DNA of 64,000 nucleotides from an uncultured Burkholderiales bacterium (GTDB lineage: Bacteria > Pseudomonadota > Gammaproteobacteria > Burkholderiales > Burkholderiaceae_C). The notes beneath the pieces were generated by a model. That model saw only the letters and a program-made list of their open reading frames with translations. It searched no databases and was not told where the DNA came from. The position numbers were made by a program, and so were the translations under genes. Shown here piece by piece: positions 23,412-31,935 of this stretch (position 1 is its first letter; each line of letters begins with the position of its first letter). Where the stretch lies: positions 6,639 to 70,638 of the forward strand of contig CALTTG010000019.1 in assembly GCA_943908475.1 (NCBI GenBank), given 5' to 3'.

Positions 23412-25280
23412 TCAGATCTGGTCGAGCTGGCGACCCGCCAGGGCCTGGCGGATGCTGCGGTTCATGCGTTCGGCGGCAAAACCTTCCGTGCCTTGGGCCA
23501 GGGCCTTCGTGGCCGCCTCCAAGGCTTCCAGGTCACCCCGATCACAGCGTTGGCCGATTTGCGCCATCAAGGCGTCGATTTCTGCGCGCTGTTCGGCCGT
23601 GAGCAGGTCGCCATCGGCGGCCAGGGCGGTGCGGGTGGCTTCCAGCATGCGTTCGGCGTCCACGCGGGCCTCGCGCAGGGCCCGGTCTTTCATGTCAGCG
23701 GCGGCCGTGGTGAAACCCTCGCGCAACATGTGGGCGACTTGGTCGTCGCTCAAACCGTAGCTGGGCTTGACCACCACCGAGGCTTCCACCCCAGAAATCT
23801 GCTCTTTGGCGAACACGCTCAACAGGCCATCGGCATCGACCTGGAAGGTCACACGGATGCGTGCAGCGCCCGCGGCCATGGGCGGGATGCCACGCAACTC
23901 GAAGCGGGCCAGCGAGCGGCAATGCTCGACCTGCTCTCGCTCGCCCTGCACCACATGCACGGCCAGCGCGGTCTGTCCGTCTTTGAAGGTGGTGAAGTCT
24001 TGAGCGCGGGCCGACGGGATGGGCGTGTTGCGTGGGATGATGCGCTCCACCAGCCCGCCCATGGTCTCCAGACCCAACGACAAGGGCAGCACATCGAGCA
24101 GCAGCAACTCGCCTTGCGCATTGTTGCCCGCGAGCTGGTTGGCCTGGATGGCCGCGCCCAACGCCACCACCTCGTCGGGATTGAGGTCGGTGAGGGGGGC
24201 TTGGCCAAAGTAGGCGCCCACCGCATCACGCACGGCCGGCATGCGTGTCGAGCCGCCCACCATGACCACGCCCTTGACCTCGTCGGGCTTGACCTTGGCG
24301 TCGCGCAAGACCCGCTTGACGGCTGCCAGAGATTTGTCGATCAGTGGCTTGGCCAACTGCGCCATGCGGTCGCGCGTGACGGTCACCGACAACATGCCTT
24401 GCGAGAGCTTGACGCTCAAGTGCGCATGGCCATCGGTCGAGAGCTTTTCCTTGACCGAGCGAGCCGTCACCAGCACGGCGCGCTTGTCTTGCGGGGTCAC
24501 AGCCTGCAGGCCACACTCGGTGAGCGCCGCCTCGGCCAAGGCATGGTCAATGTCGTCGCCACCCAAGGCCGAGTCGCCGCCGGTGGCCACCACCTCGAAC
24601 ACACCTCGACTCAGTTGCAGCAAGGAGATGTCGAATGTGCCGCCGCCCAGGTCGTAAATCGCATACAGACCTTCGGCACCGTTGTCGAGGCCATACGCGA
24701 TGGCCGCGGCCGTGGGCTCATTGAGCAGACGCAACACATTCAGTCCAGCCATCTGGGCCGCATCTTTCGTGGCCTGGCGCTGTGCATCGTCGAAGTAGGC
24801 AGGCACCGTGATGACAGCACCGAACAGGTCATCGTTGAAGGTGTCTTCGGCGCGCTGGCGCAGGCTGGCGAGGATCTCGGCCGACACCTCCACAGGCGAC
24901 TTCACCCCGGCCACTGTCTGCACGGCCACCATGCCAGGCTGGTCTTCAAACTGATAGGGCAGCTTGCCCGCGTCGGGCAAATCGGCCAGCCGACGGCCCA
25001 TGAATCGCTTGACGGACACGATGGTGTTCACAGGGTCTTCCGCCGCGGCGGCCAGCGCTTCGTGGCCAATTTGGCGGCGGGTCTGACCCCGATCATCGAT
25101 CAAGTAGCGAACGGCCGAAGGCAAGATCACGCGACCTTGCTCATCCGGCAAACACTCGGGCGCACCATGCCGGACCGAGGCCACCAACGAATGGGTGGTG
25201 CCCAGGTCGATGCCAACGGCCGTGCGGCGCTGATGGGGGTCGGGGGATTGACCGGGTTCGGAAATCTGGAGCAGGGCCAT
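23412..25280 (-). CDS. hscA: Fe-S assembly Hsp70 chaperone HscA
   Basis: HscA is the specialised Hsp70 that, with HscB, releases the Fe-S cluster from IscU. The 622-residue protein shows the Hsp70 signatures GIDLGTTHSLVA, IYDLGGGTFDIS and MVGGSTRMP, then a substrate-binding domain (about 395-510) and a helical lid. It sits 16 bases after hscB and 12 before fdx. Length and order are typical. Confidence 0.96.
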   Translation of the reverse strand: MALLQISEPGQSPDPHQRRTAVGIDLGTTHSLVASVRHGAPECLPDEQGRVILPSAVRYLIDDRGQTRRQIGHEALAAAAEDPVNTIVSVKRFMGRRLADLPDAGKLPYQFEDQPGMVAVQTVAGVKSPVEVSAEILASLRQRAEDTFNDDLFGAVITVPAYFDDAQRQATKDAAQMAGLNVLRLLNEPTAAAIAYGLDNGAEGLYAIYDLGGGTFDISLLQLSRGVFEVVATGGDSALGGDDIDHALAEAALTECGLQAVTPQDKRAVLVTARSVKEKLSTDGHAHLSVKLSQGMLSVTVTRDRMAQLAKPLIDKSLAAVKRVLRDAKVKPDEVKGVVMVGGSTRMPAVRDAVGAYFGQAPLTDLNPDEVVALGAAIQANQLAGNNAQGELLLLDVLPLSLGLETMGGLVERIIPRNTPIPSARAQDFTTFKDGQTALAVHVVQGEREQVEHCRSLARFELRGIPPMAAGAARIRVTFQVDADGLLSVFAKEQISGVEASVVVKPSYGLSDDQVAHMLREGFTTAAADMKDRALREARVDAERMLEATRTALAADGDLLTAEQRAEIDALMAQIGQRCDRGDLEALEAATKALAQGTEGFAAERMNRSIRQALAGRQLDQI

Positions 25281-25296
25281 GGTTCAGGCGGTGCCT

Positions 25297-25821
25297 TCAG
25301 GAGGCATCTTCATAGCGTTCAAGGCGGGCATCGATTTCCTCCAGGAGGCGATCGATGAACATGAGGGCACGCACTTCCTGTGCGGCCAATGCAGCGTCGG
25401 GCTGAACATCGAGCAGGTCCGTCAGGCGCGCGATGCGTGCTCGGCGATCGGTCTGGACATCGGCCGACAGGGCCTCCACTTCGGGCGCGGTGTCCGCCTC
25501 TTCGAGGGCCTCTCGCCACTGCATTTGCTGCATGAGAAAGGCGCCCGGCATGGCCGTGTTGTTCTCGGCGTTCACGGACACGCCCGCCAACTCGCACAGG
25601 TAGGCCGCGCGCTTGAGCGGGTCTTTCAGCCGCTGATGGGCCTCGTTCACCCGCACGGCCCATTGCATGGCCACGCGCTGCGCAGCGGCGCCTTCGGCCG
25701 CAAAACGGTCGGGGTGCACGCGGGCTTGCAGGGCTTTCCAGGCCGCATCCAGTTGGGGGCGATCCAGCTTGAATGCACGCGGCAAACCCAGCAGCGTGAA
25801 ATCGTCGGCGTCGATGTTCAT
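25297..25821 (-). CDS. hscB: Fe-S assembly J-domain co-chaperone HscB
   Basis: HscB delivers IscU to HscA and stimulates its ATPase. The 174-residue protein has an N-terminal J domain with the HPD motif (ARVHPDRF, about 36-38 within it) and a C-terminal three-helix IscU-binding domain. It lacks the N-terminal zinc-cysteine motif of eukaryotic forms, as expected for bacteria. Gene order iscA-hscB-hscA is standard. Confidence 0.95.
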   Translation of the reverse strand: MNIDADDFTLLGLPRAFKLDRPQLDAAWKALQARVHPDRFAAEGAAAQRVAMQWAVRVNEAHQRLKDPLKRAAYLCELAGVSVNAENNTAMPGAFLMQQMQWREALEEADTAPEVEALSADVQTDRRARIARLTDLLDVQPDAALAAQEVRALMFIDRLLEEIDARLERYEDAS

Positions 25822-25884
25822 GGCATTTTGAAGGACAAAGCCCCACCGGGGGGTGAGGCTTCGTGGGAAGACCGAGGCGGTGCC

Positions 25885-26226
25885 TCAGACTCGGAAGGAC
25901 TCTCCACAACCACAACGATCTCGTTCGTTGGGGTTGTTGAACTTGAAGCCTTCGTTGAGGCCTTCACGCACGAAGTCGAGCTCGGTGCCGTCGATGTACG
26001 GCAGACTCTTGGGGTCGACCAAGATCTTCACGCCCAACTGCTCAAAGACCACATCTTCAGGGTTGGCGTCGTCCGCGAACTCGATCTTGTACGCCAAGCC
26101 GGAGCAGCCCGTGGTCTTGACCCCCAGACGCACCCCCACCCCCTTGCCGCGACGGGCCAGGTAGCGGGTGATGTGGCGCGCGGCAGCCTCCGTCAGGCCC
26201 ACCGACATGTGGTCGTGACCGGCCAT
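25885..26226 (-). CDS. iscA: A-type Fe-S carrier IscA
   Basis: IscA receives clusters or iron and passes them to apo-proteins. The three conserved cysteines are present: one in VKTTGCSGLAYK and two in the C-terminal DRCGCGESF. The open frame extends to 26322 and would overlap iscU, but that N-terminus (PETGPLPE and upstream) is not family-like. I chose ATG 26226; ATG 26208 (MSVGLTEAAARH) is equally plausible and gives the classical 107-residue length. Confidence 0.93.
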   Translation of the reverse strand: MAGHDHMSVGLTEAAARHITRYLARRGKGVGVRLGVKTTGCSGLAYKIEFADDANPEDVVFEQLGVKILVDPKSLPYIDGTELDFVREGLNEGFKFNNPNERDRCGCGESFRV

Positions 26227-26272
26227 TTCGGGCAACGGCCCTGTCTCAGGGCCTGTGGTGCAGGAGTTGAGC

Positions 26273-26659
26273 TCAGGCTGCATGCTTGGTCTTGTAATCG
26301 TTGACGGCGGCTTTGATCGCATCTTCCGCCAGGATGGAGCAGTGGATCTTGACCGGGGGCAAGGCCAGCTCTTCCGCGATCTGGGTGTTCTTGATGTCCA
26401 GGGCTTCGTCCAAGGTCTTGCCGCGCACCCACTCGGTCACCAGCGAGCTCGATGCGATGGCCGAACCGCAGCCGTAGGTCTTGAAACGAGCATCTTCGAT
26501 CACGCCCGTTTCCGGGTTCACCTTGATTTGCAGCTTCATCACGTCGCCGCAAGCCGGAGCGCCGACCATGCCGGTGCCCACGGTGTCGTCGCCCTTTTCG
26601 AACGAACCGACGTTGCGGGGGTTTTCGTAGTGGTCAATGACCTTGTCGCTGTATGCCAT
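26273..26659 (-). CDS. iscU: Fe-S cluster scaffold protein IscU
   Basis: IscU is the scaffold on which [2Fe-2S] clusters form using sulphur from IscS. The 128-residue protein contains conserved cysteines in GAPACGDVMKL, YGCGSAIASSS and IHCSILAEDA, and an LPPVK segment that binds HscA. It sits 11 bases after iscS. Complete and canonical. Confidence 0.97.
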   Translation of the reverse strand: MAYSDKVIDHYENPRNVGSFEKGDDTVGTGMVGAPACGDVMKLQIKVNPETGVIEDARFKTYGCGSAIASSSLVTEWVRGKTLDEALDIKNTQIAEELALPPVKIHCSILAEDAIKAAVNDYKTKHAA

Positions 26660-26670
26660 GTTCTCTTACC

Positions 26671-27891
26671 TCAGTGTGCAGACCATTGGATCGTGCTCAG
26701 GTCGATCCCGTCCTTGTACATGTCCCACAGGGGAGACAGCTCGCGCAGCTTGGCCACGCGGTCTTTCAGGGTGGTGACCACGAAGTCGACTTCCTCTTCG
26801 GTGGTGAAGCGACCGATGGTCATGCGCAGCGAGCTGTGCGCCAATTCATCAGAGCGACCCAAGGCGCGCAGCACGTAGCTGGGCTCCAGGGACGCCGAGG
26901 TGCAGGCCGAGCCCGAGGACACGGCGATGCCCTTGATGCCCATGATCAGCGACTCGCCTTCCACGTAGTTGAACGACACGTTCAGGTTGTGGGGAATGCG
27001 CTGGTTCAGGTCACCGTTGACGAAGATCTGCTCGATGCCTTGCAGGCCGGCCAGCAGGCGTTGACGCAAGGCACGAACGCGTTCGTTTTCCGCGTGCATT
27101 TCTTCTTTGGCGATGCGGAAGGCCTCGCCCATGCCCACGCACTGGTGGGTGGGCAGCGTGCCCGAACGCATGCCACGCTCGTGGCCGCCACCGTGCATCT
27201 GGGCCTCCAGGCGCACGCGGGGCTTGCGGCGCACGTACAGCGCACCGATGCCCTTGGGGCCGTAGGTCTTGTGCGAGGCCAGGCTCATCAGGTCGATGGG
27301 CAGCTGGGCCATGTCGATGTCGATCTTGCCGGTGGCCTGAGCTGCGTCCACATGGAACACGATGCCCTTCTCACGGCACAGCGCGCCAATGGCGGGGATG
27401 TCTTGGATGACGCCGATCTCGTTGTTCACGAACATGACCGAGATGAGGATGGTGTCCGGACGGATCGCCGCCTTGAGCACGTCCAGGTCCAGCAGGCCGT
27501 CTTCCTTGACGTCGAGGTAAGTGGCCTCGAAGCCCTGACGTTCCAGCTCGCGCACGGTGTCCAGCACAGCCTTGTGCTCGGTCTTGACCGTGATGATGTG
27601 CTTGCCGCGCGACTGGTAGAAGTGCGCCGCGCCCTTGATGGCCAGGTTGTTCGATTCGGTGGCGCCCGAAGTCCAGACGATTTCACGTGGGTCGGCGCCG
27701 ATGAGCTCGGCCACCTGGGTACGGGCCTTCTCAACCGCTTCTTCCGCTTCCCACCCGTAAGCGTGGGTGCGCGAGGCGGGGTTGCCGAAGTGTTCGCGCA
27801 GCCAAGGGATCATGGCGTCAACGACACGGGGGTCGCACGGCGTGGTGGCGCCGTAGTCCATGTAGATGGGGAAATGCGGGGTCATGTCCAT
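26671..27891 (-). CDS. iscS: Cysteine desulfurase IscS
   Basis: IscS is a PLP enzyme that removes sulphur from cysteine for Fe-S clusters and tRNA thiolation. The 406-residue protein shows the PLP lysine in SLASHKTYGPKG and the mobile catalytic cysteine in SSGSACTSASLEPS. The start MTPHFPIYMDYGATTP is typical; ATG 27891 or ATG 27885 both fit. About 117 bases separate it from iscR. Confidence 0.97.
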   Translation of the reverse strand: MDMTPHFPIYMDYGATTPCDPRVVDAMIPWLREHFGNPASRTHAYGWEAEEAVEKARTQVAELIGADPREIVWTSGATESNNLAIKGAAHFYQSRGKHIITVKTEHKAVLDTVRELERQGFEATYLDVKEDGLLDLDVLKAAIRPDTILISVMFVNNEIGVIQDIPAIGALCREKGIVFHVDAAQATGKIDIDMAQLPIDLMSLASHKTYGPKGIGALYVRRKPRVRLEAQMHGGGHERGMRSGTLPTHQCVGMGEAFRIAKEEMHAENERVRALRQRLLAGLQGIEQIFVNGDLNQRIPHNLNVSFNYVEGESLIMGIKGIAVSSGSACTSASLEPSYVLRALGRSDELAHSSLRMTIGRFTTEEEVDFVVTTLKDRVAKLRELSPLWDMYKDGIDLSTIQWSAH

Positions 27892-28008
27892 GATGGGGAC
27901 TCAGTTGATCGTCAACCGCTTCGACCCTCCCTCGAGGGCATGCCGAAGCAGCGTTTCACAAAACCTTCAATTATCGGGCGTCAGGGACCCTGAAAGGGCC
28001 CTTGGCCC

Positions 28009-28542
28009 TCACTTGCTCAGGGTCGAACCCAGTGCGAACACCGAGTTGGGGGCCGTCACCTTGATGGGTTTGACGACCGGTTGGGTGGAAATGGCTCGCT
28101 TGATGGGCTGCGCCTCGATGGACACCCCCTTGGCCAGCTGGTCTTCCACCAGTTTGCGCAGGCTGATGGAGTCAAGGTACTCGATCATCTTGGCGTTCAG
28201 GCTGGTCCAGAGGTCGTGCGTCATGCAACGGCCGCCGTCGTCACCCATGCAGTTTTCCTTGCCACCGCAGCCCGTGGCGTCGATGGGTTCGTCCACAGCC
28301 ACGATGATGTCGGCCACGGTGATGTCTTCGGCCTTGCGGCCCAACGAATACCCGCCACCCGGCCCACGGGTGCTCTCGACGAGCTCATGACGGCGCAGCT
28401 TGCCGAAAAGTTGCTCGAGGTAGGACAGCGAAATCTGCTGTCGCTGGCTGATGGCGGCCAGGGCGACCGGGCCGGTGTGCTCGCGCAGTGCCAAGTCGAT
28501 CATGGCAGTGACGGCGAAACGGCCTTTGGTGGTCAAACGCAT
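28009..28542 (-). CDS. iscR: Rrf2-family Fe-S-sensing repressor IscR
   Basis: IscR represses the isc operon when it carries a [2Fe-2S] cluster. The 177-residue protein has an N-terminal winged helix and three cluster cysteines in CGGKENCMGDDGGRC. The C-terminal tail after about residue 135 is longer than in E. coli, as is common in Burkholderiales. It is the first gene of iscRSUA-hscBA-fdx-dnaQ and has a clear IscR-like site over its own promoter. Confidence 0.96.
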   Translation of the reverse strand: MRLTTKGRFAVTAMIDLALREHTGPVALAAISQRQQISLSYLEQLFGKLRRHELVESTRGPGGGYSLGRKAEDITVADIIVAVDEPIDATGCGGKENCMGDDGGRCMTHDLWTSLNAKMIEYLDSISLRKLVEDQLAKGVSIEAQPIKRAISTQPVVKPIKVTAPNSVFALGSTLSK

Positions 28543-28642
28543 GCTGATCTCTCCTTGTTCGGGACGCCAAATGACCCCAGCGTTGGCTAGGGTTTACCTG
28601 AATGTCACCGATCCAGGATCGCTGGACCGGGAGGGGTCATCT

Positions 28643-28691
28643 ATTCCCGACTGATTGAGTCAATTATAGAGAGCCCCACCAATTTGGTCAA
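28643..28691 (-). promoter_or_regulatory. isc operon promoter with IscR type 1 site
   Basis: On the minus strand, TTGACC (28691-28686) and a consensus TATAAT (28668-28663) are 17 bases apart. A 25-base element (28667-28643) starting ATAATTGACT and ending AGTCGGGAAT matches, from memory, the E. coli type 1 IscR site consensus and overlaps the -10. This predicts autorepression by Fe-S IscR. Confidence 0.82.
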
Positions 28692-28731
28692 CTTCAGATG
28701 CGGGAGTTCCCTGGGTTTACATGGTTTCACA

Positions 28732-29259
28732 TCAGTGATCGAGCACCCCGGGGTGGCGGGCCACAACCCGCATGCGCAAGTGCTCGATCAAACCATCACA
28801 CGCGGCTTCAATCAGGTCCAGAACGTCTTCAAAACCGTCAGGGCCGCCGCCGTAGGGGTCAGGCACCACTTGGGCGCCCGCCCGTGCGTCGTCGACCGGG
28901 ATGAAGTCCACCAGTCGGCGCAGTTTGCGCCGCACCGCCGCATCGTCAGGGGCGCCTTGCTCCAGCAGGGACAGGTTGTCCCAATCCATGGCCAGCAGCA
29001 AATCAAACGCCTGGTAATCGGCGTCGCTGACGCGGCGCGCCCTCAGCGCACCCAGCTCGTAACCGCGCAAACGGGCGTGCATCTGGCTGCGCTCGTCGGG
29101 TGGGTTCCCCACGTGAAAGGCGTGGGTTCCTGCAGAGTCGACTTCGAGGAATCCCGACAACCCCGCCTCATCGATGCGGTGGCGCAGCACGGCCTCGGCC
29201 GTGGGGCTGCGGCAAATGTTGCCCATGCAGACCATGAGGACACGGATGGGAGCTTCCAC
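28732..29259 (-). CDS. Low-molecular-weight protein-tyrosine phosphatase
   Basis: The roughly 175-residue protein contains the CX5R phosphate loop (VCMGNICRS) near the N-terminus and the catalytic aspartate in VPDPYGGG. I chose the GTG at 29259 because AAGGAG lies 7 bases upstream; the open frame continues to 29310. It is cytoplasmic and could dephosphorylate a tyrosine kinase of exopolysaccharide control, but no kinase is nearby. In related genomes this gene commonly lies beside iscR. Confidence 0.88.
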   Translation of the reverse strand: MEAPIRVLMVCMGNICRSPTAEAVLRHRIDEAGLSGFLEVDSAGTHAFHVGNPPDERSQMHARLRGYELGALRARRVSDADYQAFDLLLAMDWDNLSLLEQGAPDDAAVRRKLRRLVDFIPVDDARAGAQVVPDPYGGGPDGFEDVLDLIEAACDGLIEHLRMRVVARHPGVLDH

Positions 29260-29362
29260 GGCAGGTCTCCTTGTCTGTTCCTTCGATGCCCCTCGGACTA
29301 GAGCGGGCATGCTGCGCGGTGTGCGAATAACACCACCCGTTTGAAGGGTTTACACTTAGATA

Positions 29363-29378
29363 CTAGGGTTCACCCTAG
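29363..29378. promoter_or_regulatory. CTAGGGT-TC-ACCCTAG palindrome
   Basis: A perfect 7-bp inverted repeat with a 2-base centre lies 54 bases before the small membrane protein gene. A related sequence (AAGGGTTTACACTTAG) lies just upstream at 29344-29359 and another (GCTAGGGTTTACCTGA) at about 28586-28601 near iscR. Looks like a regulator-binding motif; the regulator is unknown. Confidence 0.5.
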
Positions 29379-29431
29379 GAATTCTGTTTAAGATGCATCC
29401 ATCGCATCTCTTTGACTCATCGGAGGTCATC

Positions 29432-29659
29432 ATGGCTCAAGCATTCGACACCCTGAAGCAAGACACCACCATCGAGTTGGAAAAGGTCGGCGTGATCTTG
29501 GGCTTTTTGCTCGGCTTGGTCTTGGCCATTGGCTTGGTCAACGAGCCCCTGGCCGCCAGTGACCTGCCCAGCTGGGTGAGCATCGCCGCCGTGGCCACAG
29601 TGGTTGCCGTGTGCACCCGCGCAGGCCTGGCCGCCAGCCGTTTGTTCGGCCGGGGCTGA
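29432..29659 (+). CDS. Small two-helix membrane protein
   Basis: The 75-residue protein has two hydrophobic segments (about 18-38 and 45-65), predicted to span the inner membrane, and a short soluble N-terminus. I recognise no family. The ATG at 29432 follows GGAGG by 6 bases; an upstream in-frame ATG lacks such a site. It ends one base before the uvrB stop codon on the opposite strand. The palindrome at 29363-29378 probably belongs to its promoter. Confidence 0.75.
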   Translation: MAQAFDTLKQDTTIELEKVGVILGFLLGLVLAIGLVNEPLAASDLPSWVSIAAVATVVAVCTRAGLAASRLFGRG

Positions 29660-31777
29660 TCAAGCCCGCTTGCCCGCCGAGATGGGGACGATGCGGTCCC
29701 CACCGGCGGCACCGAAGGCCTGTTCCTTGAGCAAGGCCAACTGGTCGCGCAGGCGCGCGGCCTTTTCGAATTCCAGGCTCTTGGCCGCTTCCAGCATCTC
29801 TTTTTCGAGCAGCTTGATGCGTTTGCCCAAGTCCTTCTCGCTGAGTGCGCCGGCATCGGCCACCGATGCCGCCAGTTGCTCAGCAGCGCGCAGGTCATCT
29901 TTGGCCGCGTTGGACATCACGCCGTCGATCAGCTCTTTGACCTGTTTGCTCACGGTGCGTGGCGTGATGCCGTGGGCTTCGTTGTGCGCCATTTGCTTGG
30001 CACGACGCCGCTCGGTCTCGCCCATGGCCTTGCGCATCGACTCGGTGATGCGGTCGGCGTACAAAATGGCGTGCCCGTTCTGGTTGCGCGCGGCTCGCCC
30101 GATGGTCTGAATGAGGCTGCGCTCGGCCCGCAGGAAGCCCTCCTTGTCGGCATCGAGGATGGCCACCAGTGACACCTCCGGGATGTCCAGGCCCTCGCGA
30201 AGCAAGTTGATGCCGACCAGTACGTCGAAGGTGCCCAGGCGCAAGTCGCGCAAGATTTCGACCCGCTCCACCGTGTCGATGTCAGAGTGAAGGTAACGCA
30301 CCTTCACGCCGTTTTCGGTCAGGTAATCGGTGAGCTGCTCAGCCATGCGCTTGGTCAGGGTGGTGATGAGCACACGCTCGTTTTTGTCCACCCGGATGCG
30401 GATTTCCTGCAGCACGTCGTCCACTTGGTGAGTAGCCGGGCGCACCTCGACCACCGGGTCGATCAGACCCGTGGGGCGCACCACCTGCTCGACCACCTGC
30501 CCGGCATGTTGCTGCTCATAGGCTGCGGGCGTGGCGGACACGAACACCACCTGGCGCATCTTGGTTTCGAACTCTTCGAACTTCAAGGGGCGGTTGTCCA
30601 TGGCCGAGGGCAAACGGAAGCCATATTCGACCAGCGTGGTCTTGCGCGAGCGGTCGCCGTTGTACATGGCCCCCAACTGCCCGATCATGACGTGGCTTTC
30701 ATCCAGGAACATCAGCGAGTCGGGCGGCATGTAGTCCACCAGGGTGGGTGGCGGGTCGCCAGGGCGGGCGCCTGACAGGTGCCGGGTGTAGTTTTCAATG
30801 CCCTTGCAATGCCCGATTTCCTGCAGCATTTCGAGGTCGAAGCGGGTGCGTTGCTCCACCCGCTGCGCCTCAACCAGCTTGCCCTCTGACACGAACTGCT
30901 TGACGCGCTGGTTGAGTTCTTCCTTGATGCCCTCGATGGCATTGAGCACCCGCTCCCGAGGCGTCACATAGTGGCTGGACGGGTAAATGGTGAAACGTGG
31001 GATTTTTTGACGCACCCGCCCTGTGAGCGGGTCGAACAACTGGATGGACTCCAGCTCGTCGTCAAACAACTCCAGACGCACGGCCAGTTCACTGTGTTCG
31101 GCCGGAAAAACATCGATGGTGTCACCTCGCACGCGGAAGGTGCCGCGTGAGAAATCCATGTCATTGCGCTTGTATTGCATGCGGATGAGCTGGGCGATGG
31201 CGTCGCGCTGACTCAAGGTGTCACCCACCCGGCAGATCATCACCATGGACATGTAGTCTTCGGGCTTGCCGATGCCGTAAATGGCCGACACGGTGGCCAC
31301 AATGACCACGTCGCGACGCTCCAGCAGGCTCTTGGTGGCACTGAGCCGCATCTGCTCGATGGCCTCGTTGATGGCGCTGTCCTTTTCGATGAAGAGGTCG
31401 CGCTGCGGGACATAGGCCTCGGGCTGGTAGTAGTCGTAGTAGCTGACGAAGTATTCGACCGCGTTTTTGGGGAAGAACTCTCGGAACTCGGCATACAGCT
31501 GCGCCGCCAAGGTCTTGTTGGGCGCAAACACGATGGCCGGGCGCCCCATGCGAGCAATCACGTTGGCCATGGTGAAGGTCTTGCCCGAACCGGTCACCCC
31601 CAGCAAGGTCTGATAACTCAGGCCGTCTTCGATGCCTTCGCACAACTGATCAATGGCCGTGGGTTGATCGCCTGCAGGCGGGTAAGGCTGGTACAGCTCG
31701 AACGGCGAGTCTGGGTAAGACACAAATTGCCCTTCGGGGGGCACCAGTTCGGCTGTCGGGGCAATCGGAGCGGTCAT
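29660..31777 (-). CDS. uvrB: Excinuclease ABC subunit B
   Basis: UvrB is the damage-verifying helicase-like subunit of nucleotide excision repair. The roughly 705-residue protein has Walker A GVTGSGKTF, the beta-hairpin region YYDYYQPEAYVP, helicase motifs including DESHV, GRAARN for motif VI, and a C-terminal UVR motif (LEKEMLEAAKSLEFEKAA) that contacts UvrC. I chose the ATG at 31777 (MTAPIAPTAEL); the frame opens at 31798. I saw no obvious LexA box upstream. Confidence 0.97.
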   Translation of the reverse strand: MTAPIAPTAELVPPEGQFVSYPDSPFELYQPYPPAGDQPTAIDQLCEGIEDGLSYQTLLGVTGSGKTFTMANVIARMGRPAIVFAPNKTLAAQLYAEFREFFPKNAVEYFVSYYDYYQPEAYVPQRDLFIEKDSAINEAIEQMRLSATKSLLERRDVVIVATVSAIYGIGKPEDYMSMVMICRVGDTLSQRDAIAQLIRMQYKRNDMDFSRGTFRVRGDTIDVFPAEHSELAVRLELFDDELESIQLFDPLTGRVRQKIPRFTIYPSSHYVTPRERVLNAIEGIKEELNQRVKQFVSEGKLVEAQRVEQRTRFDLEMLQEIGHCKGIENYTRHLSGARPGDPPPTLVDYMPPDSLMFLDESHVMIGQLGAMYNGDRSRKTTLVEYGFRLPSAMDNRPLKFEEFETKMRQVVFVSATPAAYEQQHAGQVVEQVVRPTGLIDPVVEVRPATHQVDDVLQEIRIRVDKNERVLITTLTKRMAEQLTDYLTENGVKVRYLHSDIDTVERVEILRDLRLGTFDVLVGINLLREGLDIPEVSLVAILDADKEGFLRAERSLIQTIGRAARNQNGHAILYADRITESMRKAMGETERRRAKQMAHNEAHGITPRTVSKQVKELIDGVMSNAAKDDLRAAEQLAASVADAGALSEKDLGKRIKLLEKEMLEAAKSLEFEKAARLRDQLALLKEQAFGAAGGDRIVPISAGKRA

Positions 31778-31935
31778 GGCAGGCGGTCGAAAAAGCAATC
31801 AAGGGAGGCGCAACCCTTCAATGTAAGACCAACCGAGCCCGCCTGCTCGGCAGGGGCATCAAGCCCTGTCACAGCGCTTTCACAGAGCCGCCTCAAGCTG
31901 CCGGCCATTGCAGTCAGCCCTCTGGAATCACCCTC

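Noticed and set aside
22584..25358. Plus-strand frame of 924 codons opposite dnaQ, fdx and hscA
   Set aside because: Spans three clearly recognised minus-strand genes and has the composition of an antisense frame.
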